Assembly (NCBI RefSeq): GCF_000687935.1
Contig: NZ_JHZZ01000001.1
Coordinates: 2,254,001-2,318,000, forward strand
Length of the DNA: 64,000 nt
Source of the DNA: Polaribacter sp. Hel_I_88
GTDB taxonomy: Bacteria; Bacteroidota; Bacteroidia; Flavobacteriales; Flavobacteriaceae
Direction: 5' to 3'
The first letter of the stretch is position 1. The number at the start of each line of letters is the position of its first letter. Of the stretch, positions 33,306 to 41,902 are shown piece after piece. The translations under genes were made by a program, and so were the position numbers. Below the pieces are notes generated by a model. It searched no databases. It was given only the letters and a program-made list of their open reading frames with translations, and had not been told where the DNA came from.

Positions 33306-34001
33306 ATGATCAATTTTAATCAACATAAAATAGCATTAAACAAAGACGGATTTTCAATAGTTGAAAAGTGTTTTAACGAAAATGAGTTGAATAAAATTAC
33401 AGGTTTTATAAAAGAAAATAACTTTAATTTTTCAGAAAGACAACTTTTAAAAAGATATCCTAAACTTCAAGAAATCATTTTTGAAAATGATAATTTTAGA
33501 AAGCTATTCAACACTATTTGTGATGAAGGTTACTTTTTATCAAAAGCAATCTATTTTAATAAGCACAGCAAATCGAATTGGTTTGTTAGTTACCATCAGG
33601 ATTTAAGTATAAGTGTTAAAAACAAAATTGAAACAAAAGATTATCATAGTTGGACAAATAAAAGTGGACAATTAGGAGTAATTCCGCCTTTATATATTTT
33701 AGAAAATAGTTATACATTTAGAATTCATTTAGATAAAACTGATGAAACAAATGGAGTTTTAAAGGTAATTTCTAAATCTCACAAAAAAGGAATTGTTAGA
33801 GTTGATAATAATTTTGAAGCATTAAAAGAAGGAGAAGAAGTAATTTGTAATATTGATAAAGGAGGAGTAATGTTAATGAAGCCTATGTTATTACATTCTT
33901 CTCAAAAATCGATTTCTGAAAAAGATAGAAGAGTTATTCATTTAGAATTTTGCAATCAAGAAATTCCTATGGAATGGCTAGAAAAAAAGTGTTTATCCTA
34001 A
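33306..34001 (+). CDS. Phytanoyl-CoA dioxygenase (PhyH)-like Fe(II)/2-oxoglutarate oxygenase
   Basis: 231 residues from the ATG at 33306; another ATG at 33291 is in frame. Iron ligands HxD in VSYHQDLSISV and a distal His in LLHSSQKS, then the 2-oxoglutarate arginine region DRRVIHLEF. The N-terminus LNKDGFSIVEKCFNENELNK is typical of PhyH proteins. It would hydroxylate an unknown substrate. It follows the deaminase gene with 62 bp between and precedes the peptidase gene by 5 bp, so it is an unexplained member of the kynurenine cluster. Confidence 0.78.
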   Translation: MINFNQHKIALNKDGFSIVEKCFNENELNKITGFIKENNFNFSERQLLKRYPKLQEIIFENDNFRKLFNTICDEGYFLSKAIYFNKHSKSNWFVSYHQDLSISVKNKIETKDYHSWTNKSGQLGVIPPLYILENSYTFRIHLDKTDETNGVLKVISKSHKKGIVRVDNNFEALKEGEEVICNIDKGGVMLMKPMLLHSSQKSISEKDRRVIHLEFCNQEIPMEWLEKKCLS

Positions 34002-34006
34002 CAATT

Positions 34007-35518
34007 ATGGCAAACAATAAAATTTTAATCATACTATTTTTTCTTAGTAATTCAATTTTTTCCCAACAAAATTGGGACACACAAATTAATGGTACACTTC
34101 CTAAAGTTTTAGAAAGCCATAGAGAGTTTGTAAGCATTCCTAATTTGCCAGAAAATGTTTTAAATATGTATAAAAACATTTCTTGGGTTAGAGAAAAGTA
34201 TAAAAAAGTTGGTTTTAGTTTTCAGAATCTAGAAGCGACTACCTTGCCTGTTTTATTTGCTGAACGAATTGTAAACCCTTCTTTAAAAACAGTGTTGTTT
34301 TATTTTCATTTAGATGGACAGCCTGTAAATCCAGATGTTTGGAATCAAAAAGATCCTTTTACACCTGTATTAAAAGCACAAAATAATTCTGGTGAATGGA
34401 ATTCGATTTCTTGGGATAACATCAACAAAAATATTGATGATGAATGGCGCATTTTTGCAAGAGCAGCAGCCGACGATAAAGCACCAATTGTCATGTTTTT
34501 GTCGGCTTTAGAATTATTACAGACAAACAAGCAACAACCAAAGTTTAATATCAAAATAATTTTTGATTTAGAAGAAGAATATGGTTCAAACGCATTTTTA
34601 TCAACTATAGAAAAGTATCAAGAAACATATGCATCAGATTATATGATTATTATGGATGGTCCAATTCATAACTCGAATAAACCAACGTTAACTTTTGGGT
34701 GTAGAGGTATTGCTACTTGTAGTATTACTACTTTTGGTGCTAAATTACCACAGCACAGTGGTCATTATGGAAATTATGTAAACAATCCTGTTTTTACGCT
34801 TTCTAAACTTTTGGCAAGTATGAAATCTGAAAATGGAAAAGTTTTAATAGAAGATTATTATGAGGGAATTACCATTACTGAATCCATAGAAAAAATATTA
34901 AACTCTGTTCCAAATGATACAGCTTCATTAAATGCAGCATTAGGAATTTATCAAGCTGAAAAAGTTGGCAAGAATTACCAAGAAGCTTTGCAATATCCTT
35001 CTTTAAATATTCGTCAAATAAGGACTTCTTGGAAAGGTGAAGGCCTAAAAACAGTAATCCCAGAATATGCAAAAGCAGATTTAGATATAAGGTTGGTGTT
35101 AGAAACGGATGGAGAAAATCAACTGAATAAAATAAAAAAGCATATTGAGAATCAAGGGTTTTTGGTTTTAGACAGCATTCCAATAGATGCAGAACGTTTG
35201 CAAAATCCTAAAATAGTTACCTTTAAAAGTAATGCAGGAATTAATGCTTTTAGAACAGCATTAGATTCGCCTTTTGGAGAAAAGTTAAGAAATTCATTAA
35301 CTACAACTTTTGGAGAAGAACCAGTGAGCATTAGAACAATGGGAGGTACAGTGCCCATAGTTTCTGCAATAAATCAATTAAAAATTCCTGCAATTATTGT
35401 GCCTATGGTAAATATGGATAACAATCAACATAGTCCAAATGAAAATATAAGAATTGGTAATATTCGTCAAGGAATTAAAATTTGTTTATCCATTTTAAAT
35501 ACGGATTTAAAGGATTAA
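34007..35518 (+). CDS. Secreted M20-family metallopeptidase
   Basis: 503 residues from the ATG at 34007; the frame runs further upstream but the signal peptide (ILIILFFLSNSIFSQQ) fits this start. Zinc ligands of the M20 fold: HLDGQPVNP, ARAAADDKAP, DLEEEYGSNA and the closing MVNMDNNQHSPNEN. It probably cleaves dipeptides or deacylates amino acids in the periplasm. No direct step in tryptophan catabolism is known for it; its role might be to supply amino acids. Confidence 0.85.
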   Translation: MANNKILIILFFLSNSIFSQQNWDTQINGTLPKVLESHREFVSIPNLPENVLNMYKNISWVREKYKKVGFSFQNLEATTLPVLFAERIVNPSLKTVLFYFHLDGQPVNPDVWNQKDPFTPVLKAQNNSGEWNSISWDNINKNIDDEWRIFARAAADDKAPIVMFLSALELLQTNKQQPKFNIKIIFDLEEEYGSNAFLSTIEKYQETYASDYMIIMDGPIHNSNKPTLTFGCRGIATCSITTFGAKLPQHSGHYGNYVNNPVFTLSKLLASMKSENGKVLIEDYYEGITITESIEKILNSVPNDTASLNAALGIYQAEKVGKNYQEALQYPSLNIRQIRTSWKGEGLKTVIPEYAKADLDIRLVLETDGENQLNKIKKHIENQGFLVLDSIPIDAERLQNPKIVTFKSNAGINAFRTALDSPFGEKLRNSLTTTFGEEPVSIRTMGGTVPIVSAINQLKIPAIIVPMVNMDNNQHSPNENIRIGNIRQGIKICLSILNTDLKD

Positions 35519-35531
35519 ATTTTTCAGCTAA

Positions 35532-36971
35532 ATGAACATAAAAAACTACATTAATGGCGAATTTGTAAATCCAATTAAAGGAAATTACCTAGACAATTAT
35601 AACCCATCAATTGGAAAAATTTACGGACAAATTCCAAACTCAACCAAAGAAGATGTAGTACTTGCACTAGAAGCTGCTGAAAAAGCATTTTCAAAATGGA
35701 GTACTACTACTTTAGATGAACGTAGTAAAATCTTCTCAAAAATTGCCGATTTAATTTTAGAAAAGTTAGATTTTTTAGCAGCAGCAGAATCAAAAGATAA
35801 TGGCAAACCAATTAGTTTAGCTAAAGCTGTTGATATTCCAAGAGCAGCAAGTAATTTTCAGTTTTTTGCGAATGCCATTACACAGTTTTCATCAGAAGCG
35901 CACGAAAGTGTGGGATTAAATGCGATAAATTTTACGTTACGTCAACCACTAGGAGTTGTCGGTTGTATTTCTCCTTGGAATTTACCTTTATATTTATTTA
36001 CTTGGAAAATAGCACCAGCTATAGCTGCAGGCAATTGTGTGATTGCAAAACCAAGCGAAGTTACACCAATGACAGCTTATTTATTGGGTGAAATTTGCAC
36101 AGAAGCTGGTTTACCAAAAGGTGTTTTAAATATTGTACATGGCTTGGGAACATCAACAGGACAAGCTATTGTTGCCCATCCAAAAATTAAAGCAATTTCT
36201 TTTACTGGTGGCACAAAAACGGGTGCGCATATTGCCAGTATTGCTGCACCAATGTTTAAAAAATTATCATTAGAATTAGGAGGAAAAAACCCAAATATCA
36301 TTTTTGCGGATTGTGATTATGACAAAATGTTAGAAACCACAGTCAGATCTTCATTTACAAATCAAGGGCAAATTTGTTTGTGTGGAAGTAGAATTTTTGT
36401 TGAAGAAACTATTTATGAAAAGTTCAAAAAAGAATTCATCAAAAAAGTATCTGAATTAAAAGTAGGAAATCCATCAGAAAAAAATACAAATATTGGAGCA
36501 TTAGTATCACATCAACATTTAGAAAAAGTAAAAAGTTATATTGATATTGCAGAAAAAGAAGGCGGAAAAATACTTTTTGGAGGTGACAGCGTCACTGTCA
36601 AGAATTGCGAAAATGGTTATTATTTACAACCAACAATTATAGAAGTTCAAAATAATAAGTGTAAATTGAATCAAGAAGAAATTTTTGGGCCAGTTGTTAC
36701 AATGATGTCTTTTAAAAATGATAAAGAAGCCTTAGCTTTAGCCAATGAATCAAAATATGGCTTGTCAGCAACTTTATGGACTAATAATTTAAACAGAACT
36801 ATGCAATTTGCTAAACAACTACAAACAGGCATTGTTTGGGTAAACACTTGGATGTTAAGAGATTTAAGAACGCCTTTTGGTGGGGCAAAAGATTCTGGAG
36901 TTGGCAGAGAAGGTGGTTTTGAAGCGTTGCGTTTTTTTACGGAACCAAAAAACATTTGTATAAAATATTAA
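35532..36971 (+). CDS. 2-aminomuconate (2-hydroxymuconate) semialdehyde dehydrogenase
   Basis: 479 residues, complete aldehyde dehydrogenase: ISPWNLPLYLFTWKIAPAI, FTGGTKTG, catalytic Glu in LSLELGGKNP, catalytic Cys in NQGQICLCGSRI, and TPFGGAKDSGVGREGG. Of the ALDH8/AMSDH type by the cluster in which it lies. It oxidises 2-aminomuconate 6-semialdehyde, the product of ACMS decarboxylase, to 2-aminomuconate, which the RidA-type protein then deaminates. Starts 13 bp after the peptidase stop. Confidence 0.88.
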   Translation: MNIKNYINGEFVNPIKGNYLDNYNPSIGKIYGQIPNSTKEDVVLALEAAEKAFSKWSTTTLDERSKIFSKIADLILEKLDFLAAAESKDNGKPISLAKAVDIPRAASNFQFFANAITQFSSEAHESVGLNAINFTLRQPLGVVGCISPWNLPLYLFTWKIAPAIAAGNCVIAKPSEVTPMTAYLLGEICTEAGLPKGVLNIVHGLGTSTGQAIVAHPKIKAISFTGGTKTGAHIASIAAPMFKKLSLELGGKNPNIIFADCDYDKMLETTVRSSFTNQGQICLCGSRIFVEETIYEKFKKEFIKKVSELKVGNPSEKNTNIGALVSHQHLEKVKSYIDIAEKEGGKILFGGDSVTVKNCENGYYLQPTIIEVQNNKCKLNQEEIFGPVVTMMSFKNDKEALALANESKYGLSATLWTNNLNRTMQFAKQLQTGIVWVNTWMLRDLRTPFGGAKDSGVGREGGFEALRFFTEPKNICIKY

Positions 36972-37017
36972 AAGATTGATTATAGTTTTTTAGTTATTCA
37001 ATCTTTAAATTCGAAAA

Positions 37018-37236
37018 ATGAATAAGGAAATCAAAGAAAAAATTATTGAAGTTTGCGATGAGAAAATTGCTAAAAAAGGAGACAATGTAGGTTTGTCTTT
37101 TTATGCATTTTTCAAAAATAAAAACGACAATCCAAAGTTATTAATAGAACTTGCAAAATGGTGGATTGAAACACACAAATTAGATCATTTTGAAAAAGCA
37201 GTTAAGATTAGAGAAATGATAGAAAGCCCATCTTAA
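37018..37236 (+). CDS. Small conserved protein (possibly DUF6500)
   Basis: 72 residues, mostly helical, charged: IKEKIIEVCDEKIAKKGDNVGLSFYAFFKNK then LAKWWIETHKLDHFEKAVKI. I believe it matches DUF6500, from memory only. The last residues and the stop (ESPS then TAA, about 37222-37236) come from the end of the MITE-like element K2, so the original C-terminus may have been altered. Confidence 0.55.
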   Translation: MNKEIKEKIIEVCDEKIAKKGDNVGLSFYAFFKNKNDNPKLLIELAKWWIETHKLDHFEKAVKIREMIESPS

Positions 37237-37342
37237 TCTTCCCAAAGGGAAGAAACTGTTGAGGTTAAAAAAGACTAAATATTATAAAGAATTACTAACA
37301 CGTAACAAATTCCCTTTCCTTTGGAAAGGGTTAGGGATAGGA
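37223..37342. repeat. MITE-like element K2
   Basis: Shorter, more diverged copy: left end AAAGCCCATCTTAATCTTCCC, hairpin cttccc/gggaag at 37238-37252, AT-rich core, and right half TTCCCTTTCCTTTGGAAAGGG then TTAGGGATAGGA ending at 37342, immediately before the SDR start. Confidence 0.65.
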
Positions 37343-38122
37343 ATGAATTTAAACTTAAAAAACAAAAACGCATTAGTTTGCGGAAGTACACAGGGAATAG
37401 GAAAAGCAACCGCTATTTTATTAGCAGAAGAAGGCGCAAACGTAACTTTAATTGCTAGAAACGAAAACAAGCTAAAAGCAGTTTTATCAGAATTAACAAA
37501 TAACGAATCGCAAAATCACAACTATTTAGTTGCCGATTTTTCTAATCCAGCAGCACTAAAAAATGTTTTAGAAAATTCAGAGGTACAATTTCATATTTTA
37601 ATCAATAATACAGGAGGACCAAAAGGAGGGGAATTGCTGTCTGCAACTTCCACTGAATTAATAAACGCTTTTCAAATGCACATTGTTTGCAATCAAATTT
37701 TAGTGCAAGCTGTAGTTCCTTTTATGAAAAAGGAGCAATATGGTAGAATTATCAATGTAATTTCCACCTCTGTAAAAGAGCCAATTCCTGGTTTGGGAGT
37801 TTCAAATACCATTAGAAATGCAGTTGGCAACTGGTCAAAAACGCTGGCTTCAGAACTTGGCGAATTTCAAATTACAGTAAATAATGTGTTACCAGGTTTT
37901 ACAGATACAGCACGTTTAGATCAAATTATCGAGTTAAAAGCGCAAAAACAAAATACAACTGAATTAGAAATGGAGCAGATTATGAAAAGTTATGTGCCTG
38001 CAAAACGTTTTGCAAAACCAGAGGAAACTGCTGCTGCAATTACTTTTTTAGCAAGTGAGCAAGCGAGTTATATCAATGGAATTAATTTACCTGTAGATGG
38101 TGGAAGAACTAAAAGTTTATAA
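37343..38122 (+). CDS. Short-chain dehydrogenase/reductase
   Basis: 259 residues from the ATG at 37343. The longer frame from TTG 37259 reads through the repeat and is rejected. NAD(P) motif GSTQGIGKATAIL, NNTGG, serine in VISTSVKEP; the expected YxxxK is changed to an asparagine-rich SNTIRNAVGNWSKTLASELG, so the catalytic tyrosine seems missing while the lysine helix remains. It may have a different mechanism, or be an atypical SDR of the kind called 3-oxoacyl reductase. Possible role in downstream 4-oxalocrotonate handling is a guess. Confidence 0.85.
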   Translation: MNLNLKNKNALVCGSTQGIGKATAILLAEEGANVTLIARNENKLKAVLSELTNNESQNHNYLVADFSNPAALKNVLENSEVQFHILINNTGGPKGGELLSATSTELINAFQMHIVCNQILVQAVVPFMKKEQYGRIINVISTSVKEPIPGLGVSNTIRNAVGNWSKTLASELGEFQITVNNVLPGFTDTARLDQIIELKAQKQNTTELEMEQIMKSYVPAKRFAKPEETAAAITFLASEQASYINGINLPVDGGRTKSL

Positions 38123-38270
38123 AAGCCCATCCCTAACCCTTCCGAAAGGGAAGGGAATTGAATTGTGAAAAATAATTATATTAGTGATTAAAATAAAGTA
38201 TTAATAAAAAATTCTAAATTTACCCAGTTTGGAGTTCCTTCCCTTTGGGAAGGCTAGGATGGGCCTTTTG
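38121..38270. repeat. MITE-like element K3 between SDR and HAAO genes
   Basis: Best-preserved copy. Terminal inverted repeats AAAAGCCCATCC (38121-38132) and GGATGGGCCTTT (38257-38268, one mismatch). Two palindromes cccttcc...ggaaggg-like (38138-38155; 38238-38253) flank an AT core with TATTAATAAA. It overlaps the last two bases of the SDR stop and ends 3-5 bp before the next ATG. Confidence 0.8.
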
Positions 38271-38272
38271 AT

Positions 38273-38800
38273 ATGAGCAATCTAGTACAACCAATAAATT
38301 TTAAAAAGTGGATTGACGAACATCGTCATTTACTAAAACCACCAGTTGGCAACAAACAAGTTTGGAAAAACGGCGAATATATTGTGATGGTTGTTGGTGG
38401 ACCAAACAACAGAAAAGATTATCACTATAATGAAACTCCAGAGTTTTTTTATCAATTAGAAGGAGACATGATTTTAAAAGTCATCGACGAAAAAGGGAAA
38501 CAAATTGATGTGGAAATTAACGAAGGAGATATTTATTTATTGCCAGGAAAAGTACCACATTCGCCACAAAGAAAAGCAAACACAGTTGGTTTGGTGATTG
38601 AATATCCACGTTCTAAAAACATGATGGATGCTTTAGAATGGTATTGTGAAAACTGCGAAAATCAATTGTATAGAGAAGAATTTAAATTAGATGATATAGA
38701 AACTGACATGCCTATAATTTTCGATAATTTTTATTCTGATGCAGAAAAATGTACCTGCGATACCTGTGGAGAGTTTATGGAAGCTCCAAAAAAAGTTTAA
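38273..38800 (+). CDS. 3-hydroxyanthranilate 3,4-dioxygenase
   Basis: 175 residues, cupin. Iron ligands H51, E57 and H96 are visible (YHYNETPEFFYQLEGD, LPGKVPHSPQR). A C-terminal second metal site with C125, C128, C162 and C165 is kept, as in bacterial and not animal enzymes. It opens the ring of 3-hydroxyanthranilate to 2-amino-3-carboxymuconate semialdehyde. Symbols used elsewhere are nbaC or haao. The gene follows K3 directly, and the next gene begins 2 bp after its stop. Confidence 0.95.
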   Translation: MSNLVQPINFKKWIDEHRHLLKPPVGNKQVWKNGEYIVMVVGGPNNRKDYHYNETPEFFYQLEGDMILKVIDEKGKQIDVEINEGDIYLLPGKVPHSPQRKANTVGLVIEYPRSKNMMDALEWYCENCENQLYREEFKLDDIETDMPIIFDNFYSDAEKCTCDTCGEFMEAPKKV

Positions 38801-38802
38801 AA

Positions 38803-39213
38803 ATGACAATTGAAAAAATAGTTTTAGAAAGTTTTTCTAAACAAGGTTTTATGAAACATTTGGGAGCTAAAATAATCTCTATAGATGAAGGTTTGGTAAA
38901 GGTTTCTTGTATTAAAAGTGATAATTTAACACAGCAAAATGGCTTTTTTCATGCAGGTGTTATCACTACTATTGCTGATGCAGCTTGTGGATATGCAGCC
39001 TTAACTACGATGCCAATTGGATCTGATGTTTTAAGTATTGAGTTTAAAACAAACTTAATGAAACCAGCTATTTCAGAGAATTTAATAGCCATAGGTAAAG
39101 TCATAAAATCTGGTAGAACTTTAGTTTTTTGTGAAGCAAAAATTATGGATGAAAAAGAAGAAACTATTTTTGCTACCTTTCAAGGAACAATGATTTGCAA
39201 ACAACCAACATAA
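38803..39213 (+). CDS. PaaI-type hotdog thioesterase
   Basis: 136 residues from the ATG at 38803. Single hotdog domain: SDNLTQQNGFFHAGVITTIADAACGYAAL carries the HAG/D active-site signature (N, H, D/E region), then VLSIEFKTNLMKPA. It hydrolyses acyl-CoA thioesters; perhaps it rescues CoA in downstream aromatic breakdown. It is tightly packed between HAAO (2 bp) and ACMSD (1 bp), so it belongs to the same transcript. Confidence 0.85.
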   Translation: MTIEKIVLESFSKQGFMKHLGAKIISIDEGLVKVSCIKSDNLTQQNGFFHAGVITTIADAACGYAALTTMPIGSDVLSIEFKTNLMKPAISENLIAIGKVIKSGRTLVFCEAKIMDEKEETIFATFQGTMICKQPT

Positions 39214-39214
39214 A

Positions 39215-40297
39215 ATGAAACGTAAACTAAGAATTAACGGACACTCACATTTATTACCTTATCCAGAAGAAATTCCTCAATTTATGAAGGAAAAAGAAAT
39301 TTTTTGGGTAGATGATGAGCGCAAACACATGCTCCAAAAAGATTGGAGTAGACCAGTAACAGATTCTAGTTTTTTCTTAGACGAGAAATTACGTTGGATG
39401 GAAAAAAACAAGCTAGATCATGCTGTGGTTTTAAATCTTTCTCAATTGTATGGAAATGGTTTGCGTTTAGAAGAAATGAAAAAAGCGTTGCGTTTTCAAA
39501 ACGATTTTAATGCAAAAGTGCAAAGAAATCATCCTTCTAAATTTACGTGCGGTTTTGTAGTGCATCCAGGTTTTATTTACGGTGCTTTAGATGAAATGAA
39601 ACGTTGTGTAGAAGAATTAGGTTTAAAAGTGTTGTGTTTGCCAACACATTTTATGGATTCTATTGGACAATGGAGATGCGTTTTCGATGAAGAAAATGAT
39701 CGGATTTTTGAATTGGCAGATAAATACAAATTAGCCATTGAAATTCATCCTTATGATGGAGATAAAATGATTAAACTTGAAAATACCAATTGGCGTTTTC
39801 ACTTAATTTGGATGCTGGCACAATGTGGAGATGCGTATCATTTTTATACTTTAAATGGCATGCAAGAACGTTTTAAGAATATTAGAACGTGTTTTGCACA
39901 TGGAGGACAATTAGCACAAATGAATTTAGGTAGAAGAATTCAAGGTTTTGATGGAAGACCAGATTTATTTGAAGGGAAAACACATCCTAGAAAAGCCATT
40001 GGTCATAAAAATATCTTTTTTGACACCTTAGTTCACGATACAGATTCACTAAAATTGATGTTTAAAAGACAAGGAACTCATCAGGTTTTAATGGGGTTAG
40101 ATGATCCTTATCCTTTGGGAGAAATGGAAAATGACAAACAATCTTCTTATCCAGGAAAAATTTTAGATTTGGCTGTAGCTCAAAATATAATTACAGAAAC
40201 CGAAAAAGAACAAATTTGGGAAGATAATGTACTGCAATGGCTTTTTGGTGATGATGAGGTTGCTAAACAGGATTTAGTTGATAAGATTTTGAAATAA
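39215..40297 (+). CDS. 2-amino-3-carboxymuconate 6-semialdehyde decarboxylase (ACMSD)
   Basis: 360 residues, amidohydrolase fold. Zinc site HxH H10/H12 in INGHSHLLP, H178 in IEIHPYDGDKM, catalytic H229 in FAHGGQLAQM and D296 in MGLDDPYPLG. It decarboxylates ACMS before it cyclises to quinolinate, sending carbon to aminomuconate rather than NAD. Last gene of the kynurenine cluster; the gap that follows holds cagttagcagtcagcag-type direct repeats (40305-40375). Confidence 0.93.
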   Translation: MKRKLRINGHSHLLPYPEEIPQFMKEKEIFWVDDERKHMLQKDWSRPVTDSSFFLDEKLRWMEKNKLDHAVVLNLSQLYGNGLRLEEMKKALRFQNDFNAKVQRNHPSKFTCGFVVHPGFIYGALDEMKRCVEELGLKVLCLPTHFMDSIGQWRCVFDEENDRIFELADKYKLAIEIHPYDGDKMIKLENTNWRFHLIWMLAQCGDAYHFYTLNGMQERFKNIRTCFAHGGQLAQMNLGRRIQGFDGRPDLFEGKTHPRKAIGHKNIFFDTLVHDTDSLKLMFKRQGTHQVLMGLDDPYPLGEMENDKQSSYPGKILDLAVAQNIITETEKEQIWEDNVLQWLFGDDEVAKQDLVDKILK

Positions 40298-40386
40298 GTT
40301 TTTAGTGGGCAGTTAGCAGTCAGCAGTAGCAGTGATTACTGAAAACTACGACTGCCAGCTGTATACTGAAATTTGCCAGAAGAATA

Positions 40387-41010
40387 CTATTTCTCACATC
40401 TCTTTAGTACTTCTTCTGCTCTAGAAACCATAAACGTTGGATAAAATTCTTCCTCTATTTTTTCTTCTTTACCTAGTTCAATAGCACGTTTTATTTGATC
40501 ACAATAAGGTTTTGTAGATTTTCCAAAAAAACCAGCCATTCCCATATTCCATTCAGCATACCCCAAAATTACTCTTGGATTATTTGGGGCAATTGCTAAT
40601 GCTTTTTCATATAATTGGCTGTTTTTTCCAGATAATGTCATGCCATATTTTTGACCATCAAAAGCAATATAGGCAGTGTTTAAAAGTGCCTGTGTAATCA
40701 TAATTTCAGGGTTGTTTTCTGAATTTGATTTTGCTAGGTCTAAAAACTCTTGAGCTTTGGTTAATTTTGCATTTAAAACAGCTTCTTCTTTTAAACCAAA
40801 ACTTCCTAAAATTTCTACAGTTGCTGCATAATAAGCAGGTTTCCATTTTGTTGGTTCAGCTTTTGTAATTCGTTCAAATAGTTGTGATGCTTCTGTCATT
40901 TTTCCTTCTTCCCAAAGACCGAATGCTTTCTGCATTCCTGTTTGATATTTTGATTGAGCAGATACAATTCCTGCAAATAAAAGAGCAATAATTATGATTG
41001 ATTTTTTCAT
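40387..41010 (-). CDS. Secreted TPR-like protein
   Basis: 207 residues with a signal peptide (ending GIVSAQ). Helical repeats of TPR type: FGLWEEGKMTEASQLFERI, AYYAATVEIL, LYEKALAIAPNNPRVILGYAEWNMG. It probably holds partners in the periplasm. It starts 30 bp after the DUF2141 gene on the same strand, so both are likely co-transcribed. Confidence 0.72.
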   Translation of the reverse strand: MKKSIIIIALLFAGIVSAQSKYQTGMQKAFGLWEEGKMTEASQLFERITKAEPTKWKPAYYAATVEILGSFGLKEEAVLNAKLTKAQEFLDLAKSNSENNPEIMITQALLNTAYIAFDGQKYGMTLSGKNSQLYEKALAIAPNNPRVILGYAEWNMGMAGFFGKSTKPYCDQIKRAIELGKEEKIEEEFYPTFMVSRAEEVLKRCEK

Positions 41011-41040
41011 TTTAGTTTGTTTTAAGTTGATGTTTATATT

Positions 41041-41460
41041 TTAAATTTCAATATTTATCGATTTGTTTTCCTCTAACATAAATTTTGCGTCTTCGTATTT
41101 TGGAGGCCCCATAAAACCAGTTGCGTTGTTAGAACAACCATAATCTTCTTTAGGAATTCCCATAAAATTCGTGTCCATTTTTTTGTTATCATTTTCATCG
41201 TGTACAAAAGAAACTGCATATTCTCCTTTTGGTAAATCTTTAAAAGTAACCACAGATTTATTATCCTTTATTTTTGAAATTTCACCTTTAAATTGTTTGT
41301 TTAAAAAATCTTCTTTTTTGTTATAAACACCAACCAATAAAGTGCCTTTATCTGAACTTAATCCAGAAATATTTACAGTTAAATCAAATGTTTCTTCTTG
41401 TGCAGTTGTAGTTAAAATGCTAGTAAAAATTAAAGCGATTGTTAAAATTAAATTTTTCAT
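41041..41460 (-). CDS. DUF2141 secreted protein
   Basis: 139 residues, signal peptide ending TTTAQ. The DUF2141 pattern is clear: LTVNISGLSSDKGTLLVGVYN, FKDLPKGEYAVSFVHDENDNKKMDTNFMGIPKEDYGCSNNA. These are small beta-sandwich periplasmic proteins of unknown function. Upstream of the TPR-like gene. Confidence 0.85.
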   Translation of the reverse strand: MKNLILTIALIFTSILTTTAQEETFDLTVNISGLSSDKGTLLVGVYNKKEDFLNKQFKGEISKIKDNKSVVTFKDLPKGEYAVSFVHDENDNKKMDTNFMGIPKEDYGCSNNATGFMGPPKYEDAKFMLEENKSINIEI

Positions 41461-41902
41461 AAGATTAGTTTTTATAGTTTGTTTTTCTTTAATGATTCAA
41501 ATATCAGATGTTTTTAGCAAATTAAAACAAATAACATACCGAACTGTAATTTTTTGATTCTGAACTGTATTTATTGGCTTTTTTTGGTTTTTGAATTCTA
41601 ACAAAAGTGATTTATTTTTGTTTTTATCCATTCAGTTTTGTCATTTCTGTAGAAGTGACAACTGTTTTGGGTTTTATTTTTTTTAATTCAGTTTTGTATA
41701 TTGTTTTGATAATTAATTATTTTAGATTCATCTATTAGTTCGCAAACAAGTATAGCCCTGATTGAAATGGCATCCTTTTTATGCTGAACTAGATTCAATA
41801 TCTGTTAAAAGTAATAAAATTAGTTCTTAAAAATAGAGAGATACTGAAATGAATTCAGCATAAAAAGATATAAAGGAAAGCAGGAAATAGCTCCAAAAAA
41901 CA
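41461..41902. repeat. Gene-free region with a long imperfect hairpin
   Basis: 442 bp. The only structure seen is an inverted repeat with ends tttttatgctgaa (41776-41788) and ttcagcataaaaa (41854-41866), whose arms stay partly complementary inward (ctgaactagattcaatatct against agatactgaaatgaattcag). The TGCTGAA/TTCAGCA core resembles the inner hairpin of the element at 4047-4177. Confidence 0.6.

Noticed and set aside
37259-37342. 28-residue N-terminal extension of the SDR from a TTG
   Set aside because: It is encoded by repeat K2; the ATG at 37343 directly precedes the conserved NAD-binding start.
29577-40297. Possible quinolinate/NAD synthesis role of the kynurenine genes
   Set aside because: ACMSD, the semialdehyde dehydrogenase and the RidA-type deaminase steer to aminomuconate; no quinolinate phosphoribosyltransferase is present.
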